64,000 nucleotides of DNA from Trichoplax adhaerens (taxonomy: Eukaryota; Placozoa; Uniplacotomia; Trichoplacea; Trichoplacidae), in assembly GCF_000150275.1 (NCBI RefSeq), contig NW_002060946.1:5183035-5247034 (forward strand), in the 5' to 3' direction. Both the position numbers and the translations under genes were made by a program. Shown here in pieces: positions 41,401 through 51,800 of this stretch. The notes under the pieces were generated by a model, which saw nothing but the letters and a program-made list of their open reading frames with translations, was not told the DNA's origin and made no database searches. How positions within the stretch are numbered: position 1 is the stretch's first letter; the number at the start of each line of letters is the position of its first letter.

Positions 41401-42236
41401 TGCTAGGGTTCTTTGCTAGCGTTAACCATGACTATAGGACTATTTATGCTCGATGGTACAACTATGTCGGTATCATGTCCATTGTAAAATACTGGTACAT
41501 GCCACATTGACAAAAATTAACCATTTCATTCTAATCCCTCACAGTGGCTGATTGAGACGATAGCCAGCGCGCTATCATATTAGTCATCATTTAATAATCA
41601 AATAGCTCACGTGTACTATATGATGGATTATCTAATATATGCGAATGGACGATGAAGTCGTCAAGCTATTTCGACGCTATGCTACTATCGACCATCACCT
41701 ACCATACCATGAATTTACTACGGTAAGGCTTGTTCCACGCTTCGGACTACTAGCCAGACAGGGTGGCATAATCCAATTTTTCTAGATTATTATAAATCGA
41801 TCGAAGTACTTTAGAACGAATAATCATGCAGATTAACGGTAATCAAAGTAAAGGAAAGGGCATCAGTTAACTATATTATCATTTTGTAGTTCTCATTCAT
41901 TTGATAGTTTCACTGTAGTTAAGGTCAAATACTGTCTCCAACTGCGCTTGTAAATCGATTTTAATCATGGAAATAACACAATATTGTAGGGCTGTAACAA
42001 AACCAATAGGATGGTCATAAAGATGATGACATCGATGAGACTGTTTCGGAGTTTGGGACAACATCATCATCTCCATATCATTCATTGACTGGATTGTTCA
42101 TATAAAGGTATTATCAATTATAATTATAGACATAAGGAATGCGCTAGATACTTTGGTCATGTTGGCGTATCATTATAGTCCGATGCACTATGGTAACATC
42201 TGTGTTGTACTGCATATCTTCTGTAGCGCTACAAAT

Positions 42237-42253
42237 GGGGGGGGGGGGGGGGG
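42237..42253. repeat. Homopolymer run of 17 G
   Basis: Seventeen consecutive G residues followed by a purine-rich tail (AAAGAGAAAAAAAG). Such a run is very unusual in sequence this AT-rich and could fold as a G-quadruplex. Its length is prone to sequencing error. Confidence 0.8.
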
Positions 42254-42750
42254 AAAGAGAAAAAAAGCAGCAAGGCATCAATAGGCAAATAATTAGTGTA
42301 TTACTAGTCATCAATGTCGAAATGCAATCCAGACACAAATCGCCATCTTAAACAACACTACTAGAAACACACGTCTGGTTGCATACATCGACCTACTGTC
42401 TAGAAAATAAAATTGAATTTGTACCATTCCATTGAAAAAAATGCCAAAGTCGGATATTGACGATGTCTATTATTTATATTAGCATTACTCTACTTTTGTA
42501 AACAGTTGTTGTAATTGTTGCACCTATTGTAAGGGCTTATTTTTCAATGACCGCTCTGGTGATCATTACATAATTTGCAACATGTAGATGACCATTCAGA
42601 ATACGAAGTACATGTAGTTAATTAGGAAAACAATGGGTACTAAGGCATGACATGTACATAGTATTTGTGTATGCTGACAAATTATCATTTGACAACAAAT
42701 AGAAATATTAAGGATTGCACTAGTAGACATTGCATCAAGTCAGGACGATG

Positions 42751-42772
42751 TACAGACTCTCTCTCTCTCTCT
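42751..42772. repeat. (CT)n microsatellite
   Basis: About nine CT dinucleotides in a row. The open frames that run through it on both strands are products of the simple repeat and not genes. Confidence 0.85.
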
Positions 42773-43080
42773 CTACAGTATACTGTATGTAGACTCCATT
42801 TGGATTGGTATCGACTTTCCAACATGAATTTCGCTATCTTCAATCGATTCTCATCCTTCCATCTTCTTTCCATTCTACATAACTACGATTGGATCATCGT
42901 CATTCAGTATCATGAATAACATATTTGTCAACTATTACTACCATCGATTCACTGACTAACTGTAGTCGATGTTGGGAGTAGAACCATCCATCATTTAATA
43001 ACCCGAAAATAAAATCTAGTCGGAAATAAGGCGTTGATTGTTGTCAATGAAACAATAATGGAGATGTTGTCGTAATTCTT

Positions 43081-43711
43081 TATGCCAAGACAGCCATTCG
43101 TATAAAAAGTGTACCCATGTAGGCGGAGCTTGCTAGAGTGAAATGCACCCATTTAGGCGTACGCGCTGTCATGGATGTCGTGTTATGATTTTGATTGATT
43201 CTATTATACACGGCGAGTAATACGGCAGTAGCCAATCATTTAGCCTAAAATCATGTCACAATTTTCAACTCGCTTTGTGATTGGATGATTGAACAGAAAA
43301 CGTTATGTAACTACATGTGTCACGAACAATTCTACCAGACAACTATGGTTGCTTAAATACCCGGTGTGTTATGTACCAATCTTCAAAATTTGTACAATCT
43401 TTGACTTTGCATCATCGAGCAACATCTTTCAATCTACTTTCTCTCTCGCTCTCTAGCGATTTGTTATCGTTCTAGTAGACTCAGTTTGTGTTATTTTGCA
43501 CAATTTTACTTGCATTTCTTGCCGTTAATTCATCAATTGACGATTTACTAGTGATTGCAATCGAAACATTGATTTGCTATTACTATTTTCCGGGTTAAAT
43601 TCATCTTTGAAAGGAAAAATTTGCGGAAATTCCTCCTATCTCAATACAACTCGATTTGGATCAATCTCAACTGAATTCTTCTAGACACTATCCAACGTAC
43701 CAGTTTACAAA
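43081..43711 (+). promoter_or_regulatory. Probable promoter and 5' leader region of the Iroquois gene
   Basis: The 630 bp before the start codon differ from the desert upstream: they contain TATAAAAAG at 43101 and a 15-bp near-repeat (GTACCCATGTAGGCG at 43111, GCACCCATTTAGGCG at 43145). A CCAAT at 43232 and its complement ATTGG at 43280 follow, then a TTAAATA box at 43353. A pyrimidine-rich CTCTCTCGCTCTC leader lies at about 43440. The transcription start cannot be fixed; the TTAAATA box or the pyrimidine tract would give a 250-350 base 5' UTR. Confidence 0.4.
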
Positions 43712-45917
43712 ATGTCTTATTCTCAATTTGCTTGCTCATTTCCTCCACAAGTAAGTATGAAGAATGATTCTGTTTAGTAGCTAATCTCTTCTACAGCGAA
43801 TGCAATCATTTTACGTGTACTAGTAGGCTTAGGAACTTAGTCAAAATTTCCAGACAGGCTGTGCTGCATTTCCAGACAGGACATGTCTGATTACGACTAC
43901 AACCTGATTAATTGATAATTTGATCAATTTTAGGTTTTAATGCATGGCCATACTCATAGCCCAAACCACTTCTGTAGTTCCGTGCCTCAAATGACCGGCT
44001 CTACCAACGTTTGCCAATGCCAATTGGAGAAACTTTACATGCAACAGAAGTTATCACCTACGCCATATCAATCAATGATGCATTCCCATCAATGCACTGC
44101 CAATGGATTCCCTAGCGCAATTTCAAACAACAGCGACAAGCCAATGATCTATCCTTCTATGGTGAGTCTCTATTGCTATGCTTATTAGCCACGTAGGCTA
44201 ATTTTTTATTGTAACCTTGAAATTATCGACTTCTACGAGTATAAATCACGTTTAGTAGTTGGAAATCATCAAAGTTTTTGCTTGTGTATTAAAAATATTA
44301 TTTACCATTGATTCCCGACATCAACTGTCGTAAAATTATGCAAATTAGCTACTACGGGCAAGCGCAGTTGATATCCCGACAACCGGCATTGTCTACTCTA
44401 CAGTATGTTAAATAACATTACACAGTATTACAGTACTACAGAGTACTAGTATTCGATTTACGGTATAATAGATTGTATCGTAAACACTCATCGATTGGCT
44501 TGATTGACAAGAGTGATCTCATTCTTCGACTAAGACTAACATGTAGGATACAGTACTTACGTTTACTACTACTGGTATAGAGGTTGCGATCGCTTTGCTA
44601 GCCGACCCGTCTACTACTTTACTTCAGTTTGTCTGGTTTTTAAAAATTGTCTGGAAGGCTGTCCAGTTGTCCCGTCCACACTGTCGGTTGAGTCAGCCTT
44701 AACCCTTGATAGTCAGACAGCGAGTACACAGTGCATATGCTATGATTAAAAAAAAAAAATCGAATTGCCTCATTTGACTAATAAAATCTTTCACTGATTC
44801 GTCCACCTATTTAGAATTCGCCTGTACAAGGAGATATGAAATGTGGTAACTCATCCATTGATGCCTGCTACCAATGGTACATGTCTCAGGCTGGTAAATA
44901 CCCAGTTGGTCATGTAGATGGCATTTCTAGGTTCGTCTATTATTTATGCTAATGAATTAATCATAGATATTGCAGTGTCCTATACTAAGACAGTTGCATA
45001 CGCAATAACCTAGTAACGTATTGAATGATGAATAGAGTTAATGCACATCGTCACATAGCAAAACGAATGAATATTATAGCTTATTTAAGGTGATATAGTG
45101 AAATGTATTTGTAACAATTCTCGTCTTCTTTACCTGCAGATTTAACCCAATCGATTTAAATAATGCCAGACGTAAGAATGCTACTCGTGAAACTACCAGC
45201 ATACTTAAAGCTTGGTTATATGAACACAGAAAAAATCCTTACCCTACCAAGGGAGAAAAAATTATGTTGGCAATCATGACAAAGATGACATTAACGCAAG
45301 TTTCGACATGGTTTGCTAATGCTCGTAGACGCCTTAAAAAGGAAAACAAAATGACTTGGTCACCAAGAAATCGCACTGGTGAGGGCAGAAAGAACTCTGA
45401 AGACGATAGCCAAGATGAAGATCTTAACGATGATGACGATGATGATCATACGAGATCAGATGGACTGAGTACATGTGCCGATTCTCCTGCAAGCAGTGTC
45501 ATGGATGATAAATCGGATTGTGGTCGTCATAGTCCTGAACTCAAACTTGCGCAAGAAATTGCTCGTAGACAAGAGAAACCAGCTATTTGGTCACCAATCA
45601 CAGCTTGCTCAAAACCATCTGTACCTTGTACTACTACTACTACTTTACCGAGTAGCAACACTAATATGGATTCACCGGTTAAATCATTAAGGAAATATGT
45701 AGATGGTGTATTCCATTTAAAGGAGAATGAAGTTGAAATTAACGTAGAAACTAAGGTAGAACCAGCTTCTCCCGAGTCTCCAAAGGAAAAGGTTTCTGTT
45801 AGCGTTGAAATGAAATCTGAAAAAGAAGAGGCAGTACAGGAGAAATCCGAATCTCAATATCGTGAATTTGACGCAGCGCTAGCACTTACTACTCTGTCTT
45901 CATCTAGACAGTCATAA
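43712..45917 (+). CDS. Irx: Iroquois-class TALE homeobox transcription factor, 386 aa, 4 exons
   Basis: Sequence-specific nuclear transcription factor of the Iroquois class. Exons: 43712-43750, 43934-44161, 44815-44930, 45140-45917 (TAA); phases agree. It starts [10 protein letters not shown], like the MSYPQ start of bilaterian IRX proteins. The TALE homeodomain spans about residues 137-199: three extra residues between helices 1 and 2 (NPYP), and a recognition helix [20 protein letters not shown] identical or nearly so to bilaterian Iroquois, with Ala at position 50. A Glu/Asp-rich segment follows at 215-231, as is usual in IRX. Further on are EKPAIWSP (about 274-280), comparable to PKIWSLAE in IRX proteins, and [14 protein letters not shown] (about 306-319), resembling the LRNWVDGVF-like C-terminal IRX motif. 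The upstream region is gene-poor for 28 kb. No second Iroquois gene is seen here. Class assignment is very secure; relation to individual bilaterian paralogues cannot be given. Confidence 0.96.
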
Positions 45918-46110
45918 TTTAAATAGCGCTAGGAACTGTACATGGTTTAATTCGAACTACTTCGGAGATTTTGTAAAAAATATTGAAGTGTGTGACAATG
46001 TCGCACATTATAGAATTAGGTGCTTGTAGCTGTTAGCTGCGCGCCATTTTCATCGTGAGCATGGCTTCACAGTTTTACTGTTCTTAGATTAGATAAGTTT
46101 GAAATTTATA

Positions 46111-46116
46111 ATTAAA
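46111..46116 (+). terminator. Possible polyadenylation signal of the Iroquois gene
   Basis: ATTAAA, the commonest variant of AATAAA, lies 194 bases after the Iroquois stop codon. No AATAAA was noticed nearer. Position is plausible but the hexamer is common by chance in AT-rich DNA. Confidence 0.25.
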
Positions 46117-47689
46117 AATTATTATGAACGTTGAAATCTATCATGTATTAGTAATTATTTGTCGCCACTGTACTTAGCTGTATAACCTGGATACAGTATA
46201 ACGATATTCTGTTACTATACGATGTGATTGATTCTCTAGCGTTATTGTGTTTTCTGTGTACAGTAACACTACATTTCTTATTACGATACAGAATACTGTA
46301 ACTGAAATACGTAAAATTTACACTTCTGTGTTTCCACAATTTATCTTTAATCTTGATGAAATATTGTTTCTTCAGACAATATAAAAGCTTTGCTAAGATA
46401 TATATTTTAAGCGTAGTAGTAATACAGGCGCACTTTTACTGTATTACTGTATCATAAATGGTACTGGATGTACTGTAATGTTATTGCTTATTACAAAAGT
46501 CTCTCATAATTGATCTGTACATATGAAAACCGAGATACTATGTTGCTAAACTCTAACGGATTATTATACTGTACTACTGTGTATATTTTGTCGGTCATTG
46601 CTAATCGACCGATTTGTCTACTACAGTATTTTCCGAAAGTAAAAACAAGGAATACAATAAATTGAATGGTATTTAACATCTGTATGGAGGTCATCAATTA
46701 TTTATTTATATTATGTCTAGAAATTATGCAAATGCAATACAACGATGGTAACATAGCTATAACAATACAGCAACAAGGCAACGACATTAATTAGTCTTGT
46801 ATATGCACGTTAAAGTAGTGTTAAGGAATATTATTCAGTGCATTGTCCTTAGTCGTGTTGGTATAAATGTAATTAATAATGACATCATGCGTTACAAAAT
46901 AAGATGAAAATAGAGGTATTGTAATACATCATAATGCGCATACAAGATAACACCAACTTCAACACAGGGGACTGAATTGAATGTGCTCTTTAAGTTGATA
47001 ACCCGGTACTATTTTGACTACCTTGGTAAGACGCGTACAGCCAGTTTCGATCTCTAGTAACTTCAATTATTGTGACATTGCAAGCTTTCTTGAATTTATA
47101 TTGCGTAGTACTGAAGGACAATCAACCAACAGGCAATACGATTTTACCTAATCCATGTTCTGCGCGTATGTAGACCGCACGCCGTTAAAGGTATAGTCTG
47201 CCCATGTTGCGGTGCTGTACTGTACAGTAGTTTAAAATTGATTTTCGATCGAAATACTGTATACTGTACAGTACTATACTTCTGTATGCATAATGCAAAC
47301 TATCGATCGGTTCTCTGTCGCTGTACAAGTTCGTTACATATTAGCAAAGGCGTACTTGAGTTTATCCATTTAGTGTAAATAAATAAAATTTAAATTACGA
47401 TCCGCAGGATTGTGCAATTAATAAGCGACATTTGTAGAGATCGGTGGGTGTAATACCGTAGGTTATTAATGGTAGAAGAGCAGTAGATTCATTAGTGAAG
47501 GCTAAAGTTTTACGTATAACGTGTATACGCAAATATATCCCTCTCTCTATAACGCGTTACTGAAAGATAAATTACTGTTGAAGTTGTGCTATCTAAATTA
47601 ATACTACACAGCTATTTCCTGTGTTCACTATACTTATTATTAATAATTTATTTTTTATCCTTGTTCAATCATGTTTTTGTTATCCCTCT

Positions 47690-48640
47690 GAGTACAGTAC
47701 GGTACACTGTACTGTACAGTACAGTACAGTACTGTACTGTAGAGACCCTTAAGAGTACAGTACTGTGTACTGTACTGTACATACAGAAGATGGAACAGCC
47801 GGACCCGACCAGACCTACTGATTTAGATAAAGCCGTTCTCCTATGGCACAGTACTGCAGAAATACAGGGTCTACAGTACTGTACAGTATGCTATTCTTCT
47901 AGGTTTTGGCACAATGTACACAGTACTGTACTATACAAATTACTAATTACAGGTTTTCCATTAAATCTCCAGTTGTGCTCGCTACGCCCGAGAACCAGTA
48001 CAGTAGAATAGTACACACGTTGTACAGACCTCTGCATTGAGTGTACAGTACACTGTCAGGGGCTATTGAACTCCTTCTTACGTTATTAAAAGTAAAAACG
48101 AGCTAAAAATGAATTTTAAGAAATCAGAGGAGGGAAGGATCGCAAAGAAGCGTAGCGAGACGTCCAATATTTTCTATAGAACAGTACTGCACTAAGACGT
48201 ACAAAGTACAGTACACTGAGTATGCGCTGTAGTCCACAGTGCAGTCACCATACAGGTCCAGTGTACAGTGCACAGTACTGTAGATTGTCTACTGTCCTAT
48301 AGTACTGTCCTTCTGTATAGACAGTACACTGAGTACAGTATGCTGATTCACAGAGAAAATTCTAGAGAATTTACAGTACTGTACTGTACGTACAGTACAG
48401 TACTGCACTAAGACGTACTGTACAAAGTACAGTACACTGAGTATGCGCTGTAGTCCACAGTGCAGTCACCATACTGTACAATGTACAGTGTACAGTACTG
48501 TAGATTGTCTACTGTCCTACAGTACGGTACTGTCCTTCTGTACAGACAGTACAGTACTGTACTGTACAGTGTACTGTACAGTATGCTGATTCACAGAGAA
48601 AATTCTAGAGAATTTACAGTACGTACAGTAGAGTACTGTA
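47690..48640. repeat. Dense field of self-complementary GTACAG/CTGTAC repeats
   Basis: The six-base phrases GTACAG, CAGTAC, CTGTAC and GTACTG occur over and over in both orientations. Palindromic octamers CAGTACTG and CTGTACAG are common, and the densest runs lie near 47697-47780 and 48540-48580. Because the phrases are mutually reverse complementary, many hairpins could form. The same phrases occur singly at many other places from about 44.4 to 51 kb and at 56.34 and 60.99 kb. Confidence 0.85.
48181..48625. repeat. Tandem duplication of about 216-242 bp inside the GTACAG field
   Basis: ACAGTACTGCACTAAGACGT starts at 48181 and again at 48397. Both copies then share GAGTATGCGCTGTAGTCCAC, a GATTGTCTACTGTCCTA block, TATGCTGATTCACAGAG and TTCTAGAGAATTTACAGTAC, the last beginning at 48360 and 48602. 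The second copy is longer by about 26 bases, almost entirely through extra CTGTAC/GTACTGTACAGT units. Non-motif sequence is nearly identical, so the duplication is recent and the motif units changed length afterwards. Confidence 0.9.
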
Positions 48641-48847
48641 CGCAACGTCGAGAAGGACTGTATTGTCTGTCTGTCTGCTCGATGGCCAAGAAAAGGTCAA
48701 AAGAGGTGACACTGACAGCGCATCAGTTGGTATTGCGCACCATTGGTATGAATTGTATGAATCGTATGAGATGATGCGCAGCACGTATCAACCGGACAAG
48801 TGGACGTCACTAACATCACAGACTTTGATCACCTGGAAAAATTGAAC

Positions 48848-51800
48848 ATGGCTGAAGGTTCACTGGAGCTTCCTAGTTATTTAGCAATCTTAACATTGGC
48901 CGATGAAGTTTTACTGCCTGGATCATCCATTAGAGTATCGATTACAGATACTAAGGGGTAAGTCTCATGAATTGATAGGACTTAAAGATGAATCCATAAC
49001 CATCTTTGATCATTCATAACAAGAACAGTTGATCATTGGATGGGACGCTTTCACTCAAATTGGCCAGGTGAAATAGAGTAAACAGAGATCGACTTTACCA
49101 ACATGACCAGATCAACTAAGCATCAACTGGACATTGCTCCTTAAGAGATTCCATTGCCATACTATATCTCACATTGTATAGAGTTGAATCCAATACTTCT
49201 TCTTTAATGCTTAAAATATGATGTAAAATCCTGAGAAGGATATACTACAAGGTACGACTGTGCCCAGTAGGTACGTCTTAGTCTTACTGTATTCTGGCAA
49301 CGATTCATACGGTGCATGACCAATCCAAAAGGCCATGACCTGATGTTATGCACATTATGGCACAGTAGCCCTGATCGGAGTGATAGAAATAAGTAACCAT
49401 CAATCAGCTTGGCTAAGTCATGAACTACTAAAATTTTTACCATTCGTACTAATGGTAAAGATTTTTGCAGTCCTTGGCCAAGTCAGCTCCAGAAGTTAAG
49501 CGTAAGTTTGCCATTACACCTGGTAAACTGATCAACTATAAAGTGCAGTCCATCTCCTATCTATGCAGTTCAATAAAAAAAGTACTGACTGTATATTTTC
49601 CGTGAACGCTAAATTTAATAGAGTATGTTGTATGGCTTTTATCTGTAAGAAAAATTACCAAGTATGGCTACATGATACTGTATGAACGATTCAATCGGTG
49701 GCACTATAGTTCTCGTCATTCATATATACAGTAGAATACTGAAGGATTATGCCAAATAACGCAAGCTGATACTATAGCGTACACAGTACATACAGCATGC
49801 ATCTCGAAGTACTTCAGTTATCGTCATACTATAGTATTAATTTAATGAATGAATTAATTTAAAGCAGGTCTTCCGAATGTTGTTATGCCCCATGGGTGAA
49901 TGTTATTTCTAGTTCAACTATTTTACGTACTGTATCGTTTTGGATGATATGTGATCACCTGTATACAAACACTGGTTGAATTACTACTGCTGTACTACAG
50001 GATTTACTTTGCATGCTGAAAGATTTATTACTATCGATAGTACAGTACTGTAGATTGCATAGATTAGAACGTCAATTATTCACGAGAATGGCCTGATAAA
50101 TACGTTAAGATGACTAACATGAATGATATAGGGCACAGTATCATAATATCATACGAGTGGATAAAATTGAGACTACATTACATCCCGTATTAATTACTCG
50201 TTCTAAAATAAAATAAAATTAAATAATTAATCGCCTTGCTTTTGGCATAGACTACAGTACTAGATACTGGTCTAGTCTCTATTAGTTCGTCCTTTTACTA
50301 GGGACTTAAAATTGGTTATTTCAAGTTAGGATCAATCCTATTACGTTGATTTTAAAGATTTGCAATTTACCATACCGACTACTGTAGTTTACTTGTAATA
50401 CTTGTTCCACTAAGTACTTTGTAATTTACCATGGTTGTTTACAGTATATCCAATTCGATGTTCCTATCTAAAATTATTTAGCGTTATTTTACATTGTCAA
50501 GAATTTTGGCGTCTGATTCATACGTGATCGCAAAGCTGGATTAATTGTATCGTGTTAGAAGTTGAATGTACCATTGCTTCAATCATTAAACAGAGCAGAT
50601 TTAAATTGAATAAAATAATTTATCTTCGGAATAGTAATCTACCATCTTACTCTGTCAGCTTGGCAGCTTGCTATAGAATCTGAATAAATGATTACACTTT
50701 TAATATCTGTAGTATCGTCTATGCTACTGATCTAAAATATCTGCTGTCTCATTGACTTACTAATGAACGTGGCAATTAGTAGTAGCGATTTGATTCCAAA
50801 TATAACGGCTACGATTTGATTATATAACTAATAATGATGTTTTCCGCTAATTTATTGTAGGATTGCTTTAATTCGTCGTAGACTTCTCAGAAGGCGAACA
50901 TTGCAAAGCACCATTATTGGTGTTGTACCTAAGCAGAGATTGGATGAGGTCAGTCGATGAAATCAAAGACCAGATTGCTAAAGCTGATCTACTATACTTT
51001 AAGTATAGTTCTGCTTAAAAATTACAAATCAAAATTCGATGATAATATTATTATATGGAGTACATAGTAGCTGCATAGATACCTTGATAGCTACTGTACT
51101 TATTTTCCATTGATAGGAATTAATCTCCCAAACTGGTACAGCAGCGCTAGTTGTTCAGATAACCGGTGTTTCATCGAACGGCGAACAATCCTATTCCTTA
51201 TTGCTGACTGGGTTATGTCGATTTAAAGTAGATACAATCGAACAAGAGCACCCGTATTGCATTAGCAAAATCACTCAGTTAGATAGGCTTCCATTTGTGA
51301 AAGGTATGATACTTCAAAATACCGTCGTCTTTAAAATAATTAAAATTGAAATATTTTAGAACTTTACGTCATACTTCACTTTCTTACTTAGCTGTAACTT
51401 TAAGAAAACAACAAAAGTTTTACAGCACTTCAGATTATCGCTATTTTGTTAACTGTAAAATTATAGACAGTGGATCTCAAGAGATGGATCAAGAATTAGC
51501 TAACGTTATTGATTCCTTTCGCACTTCCACGAAAGAATTTATCGATATGTTATCTCAATTGGGAACGGCTTATCCCATTGTTGCTAAATTAAAGGTAAAA
51601 TTATTCTATCTGATAAATATATTATCGGAGTATATCTCAATATTAATTCACGATGAATACTTTGTTTGTAATGTATGTAGATGTTTTATCTATCATTTTG
51701 AATACTAACATTTGTAGTGCATATAACTTAAATTCTTTCATTTTGATTTTTAGAATATGGTTAGTTCTTTACCAGCGGAACGACTGCCTGATCTTATTGC

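Larger units (their letters stand above)
15670..43080. other. 27-kb gene-free region between CARP and the Iroquois gene
   Basis: No gene could be recognised on either strand. Open frames are short (under about 120 codons), lack family similarity and are what AT-rich sequence gives by chance. The region contains four groups of diverged tandem repeats (17.1-17.95, 23.56-24.12, 25.24-26.7 and 26.8-27.36 kb). From 28 kb onward it has scattered clusters of TGATTGAT/TGATTGAC-type motifs. Sparse long regions beside developmental homeobox genes often carry enhancers; that reading here is inference. Unrecognised fast-evolving or non-coding RNA genes could be missed. Confidence 0.6.
45918..48847. other. 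Intergenic region between Iroquois and LONP2
   Basis: A possible ATTAAA poly(A) signal for Iroquois lies at 46111, about 195 bases after the stop. From about 46.16 kb onward the DNA is increasingly filled with short self-complementary motifs (CAGTACTG, CTGTACAG, GTACTGTAC), dense at 47.69-47.79 and 48.0-48.65 kb. Open frames across 47.59-48.01 and 48.46-48.77 kb are repeat-driven and rejected. The LONP2 promoter must lie in the last few hundred bases, immediately beside or inside the repeat. Confidence 0.6.

Noticed and set aside
42665-42919. Overlapping plus and minus frames of 84 and 62 codons
   Set aside because: Both run through a (CT)n/(GA)n simple repeat, which gives open frames on both strands.
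47586-48011. 141-codon plus-strand open frame
   Set aside because: Much of it is translated GTACAG repeat (TVQYCTV, STVLYT), which contains no stops in this frame. No domain and no family match.
48460-48774. 104-codon plus-strand open frame, and an overlapping frame at 48663-48845
   Set aside because: The first is again repeat translation (VQYCRLSTVLQYGT). The second overlaps the LONP2 5' region in another frame and has no recognisable motif.
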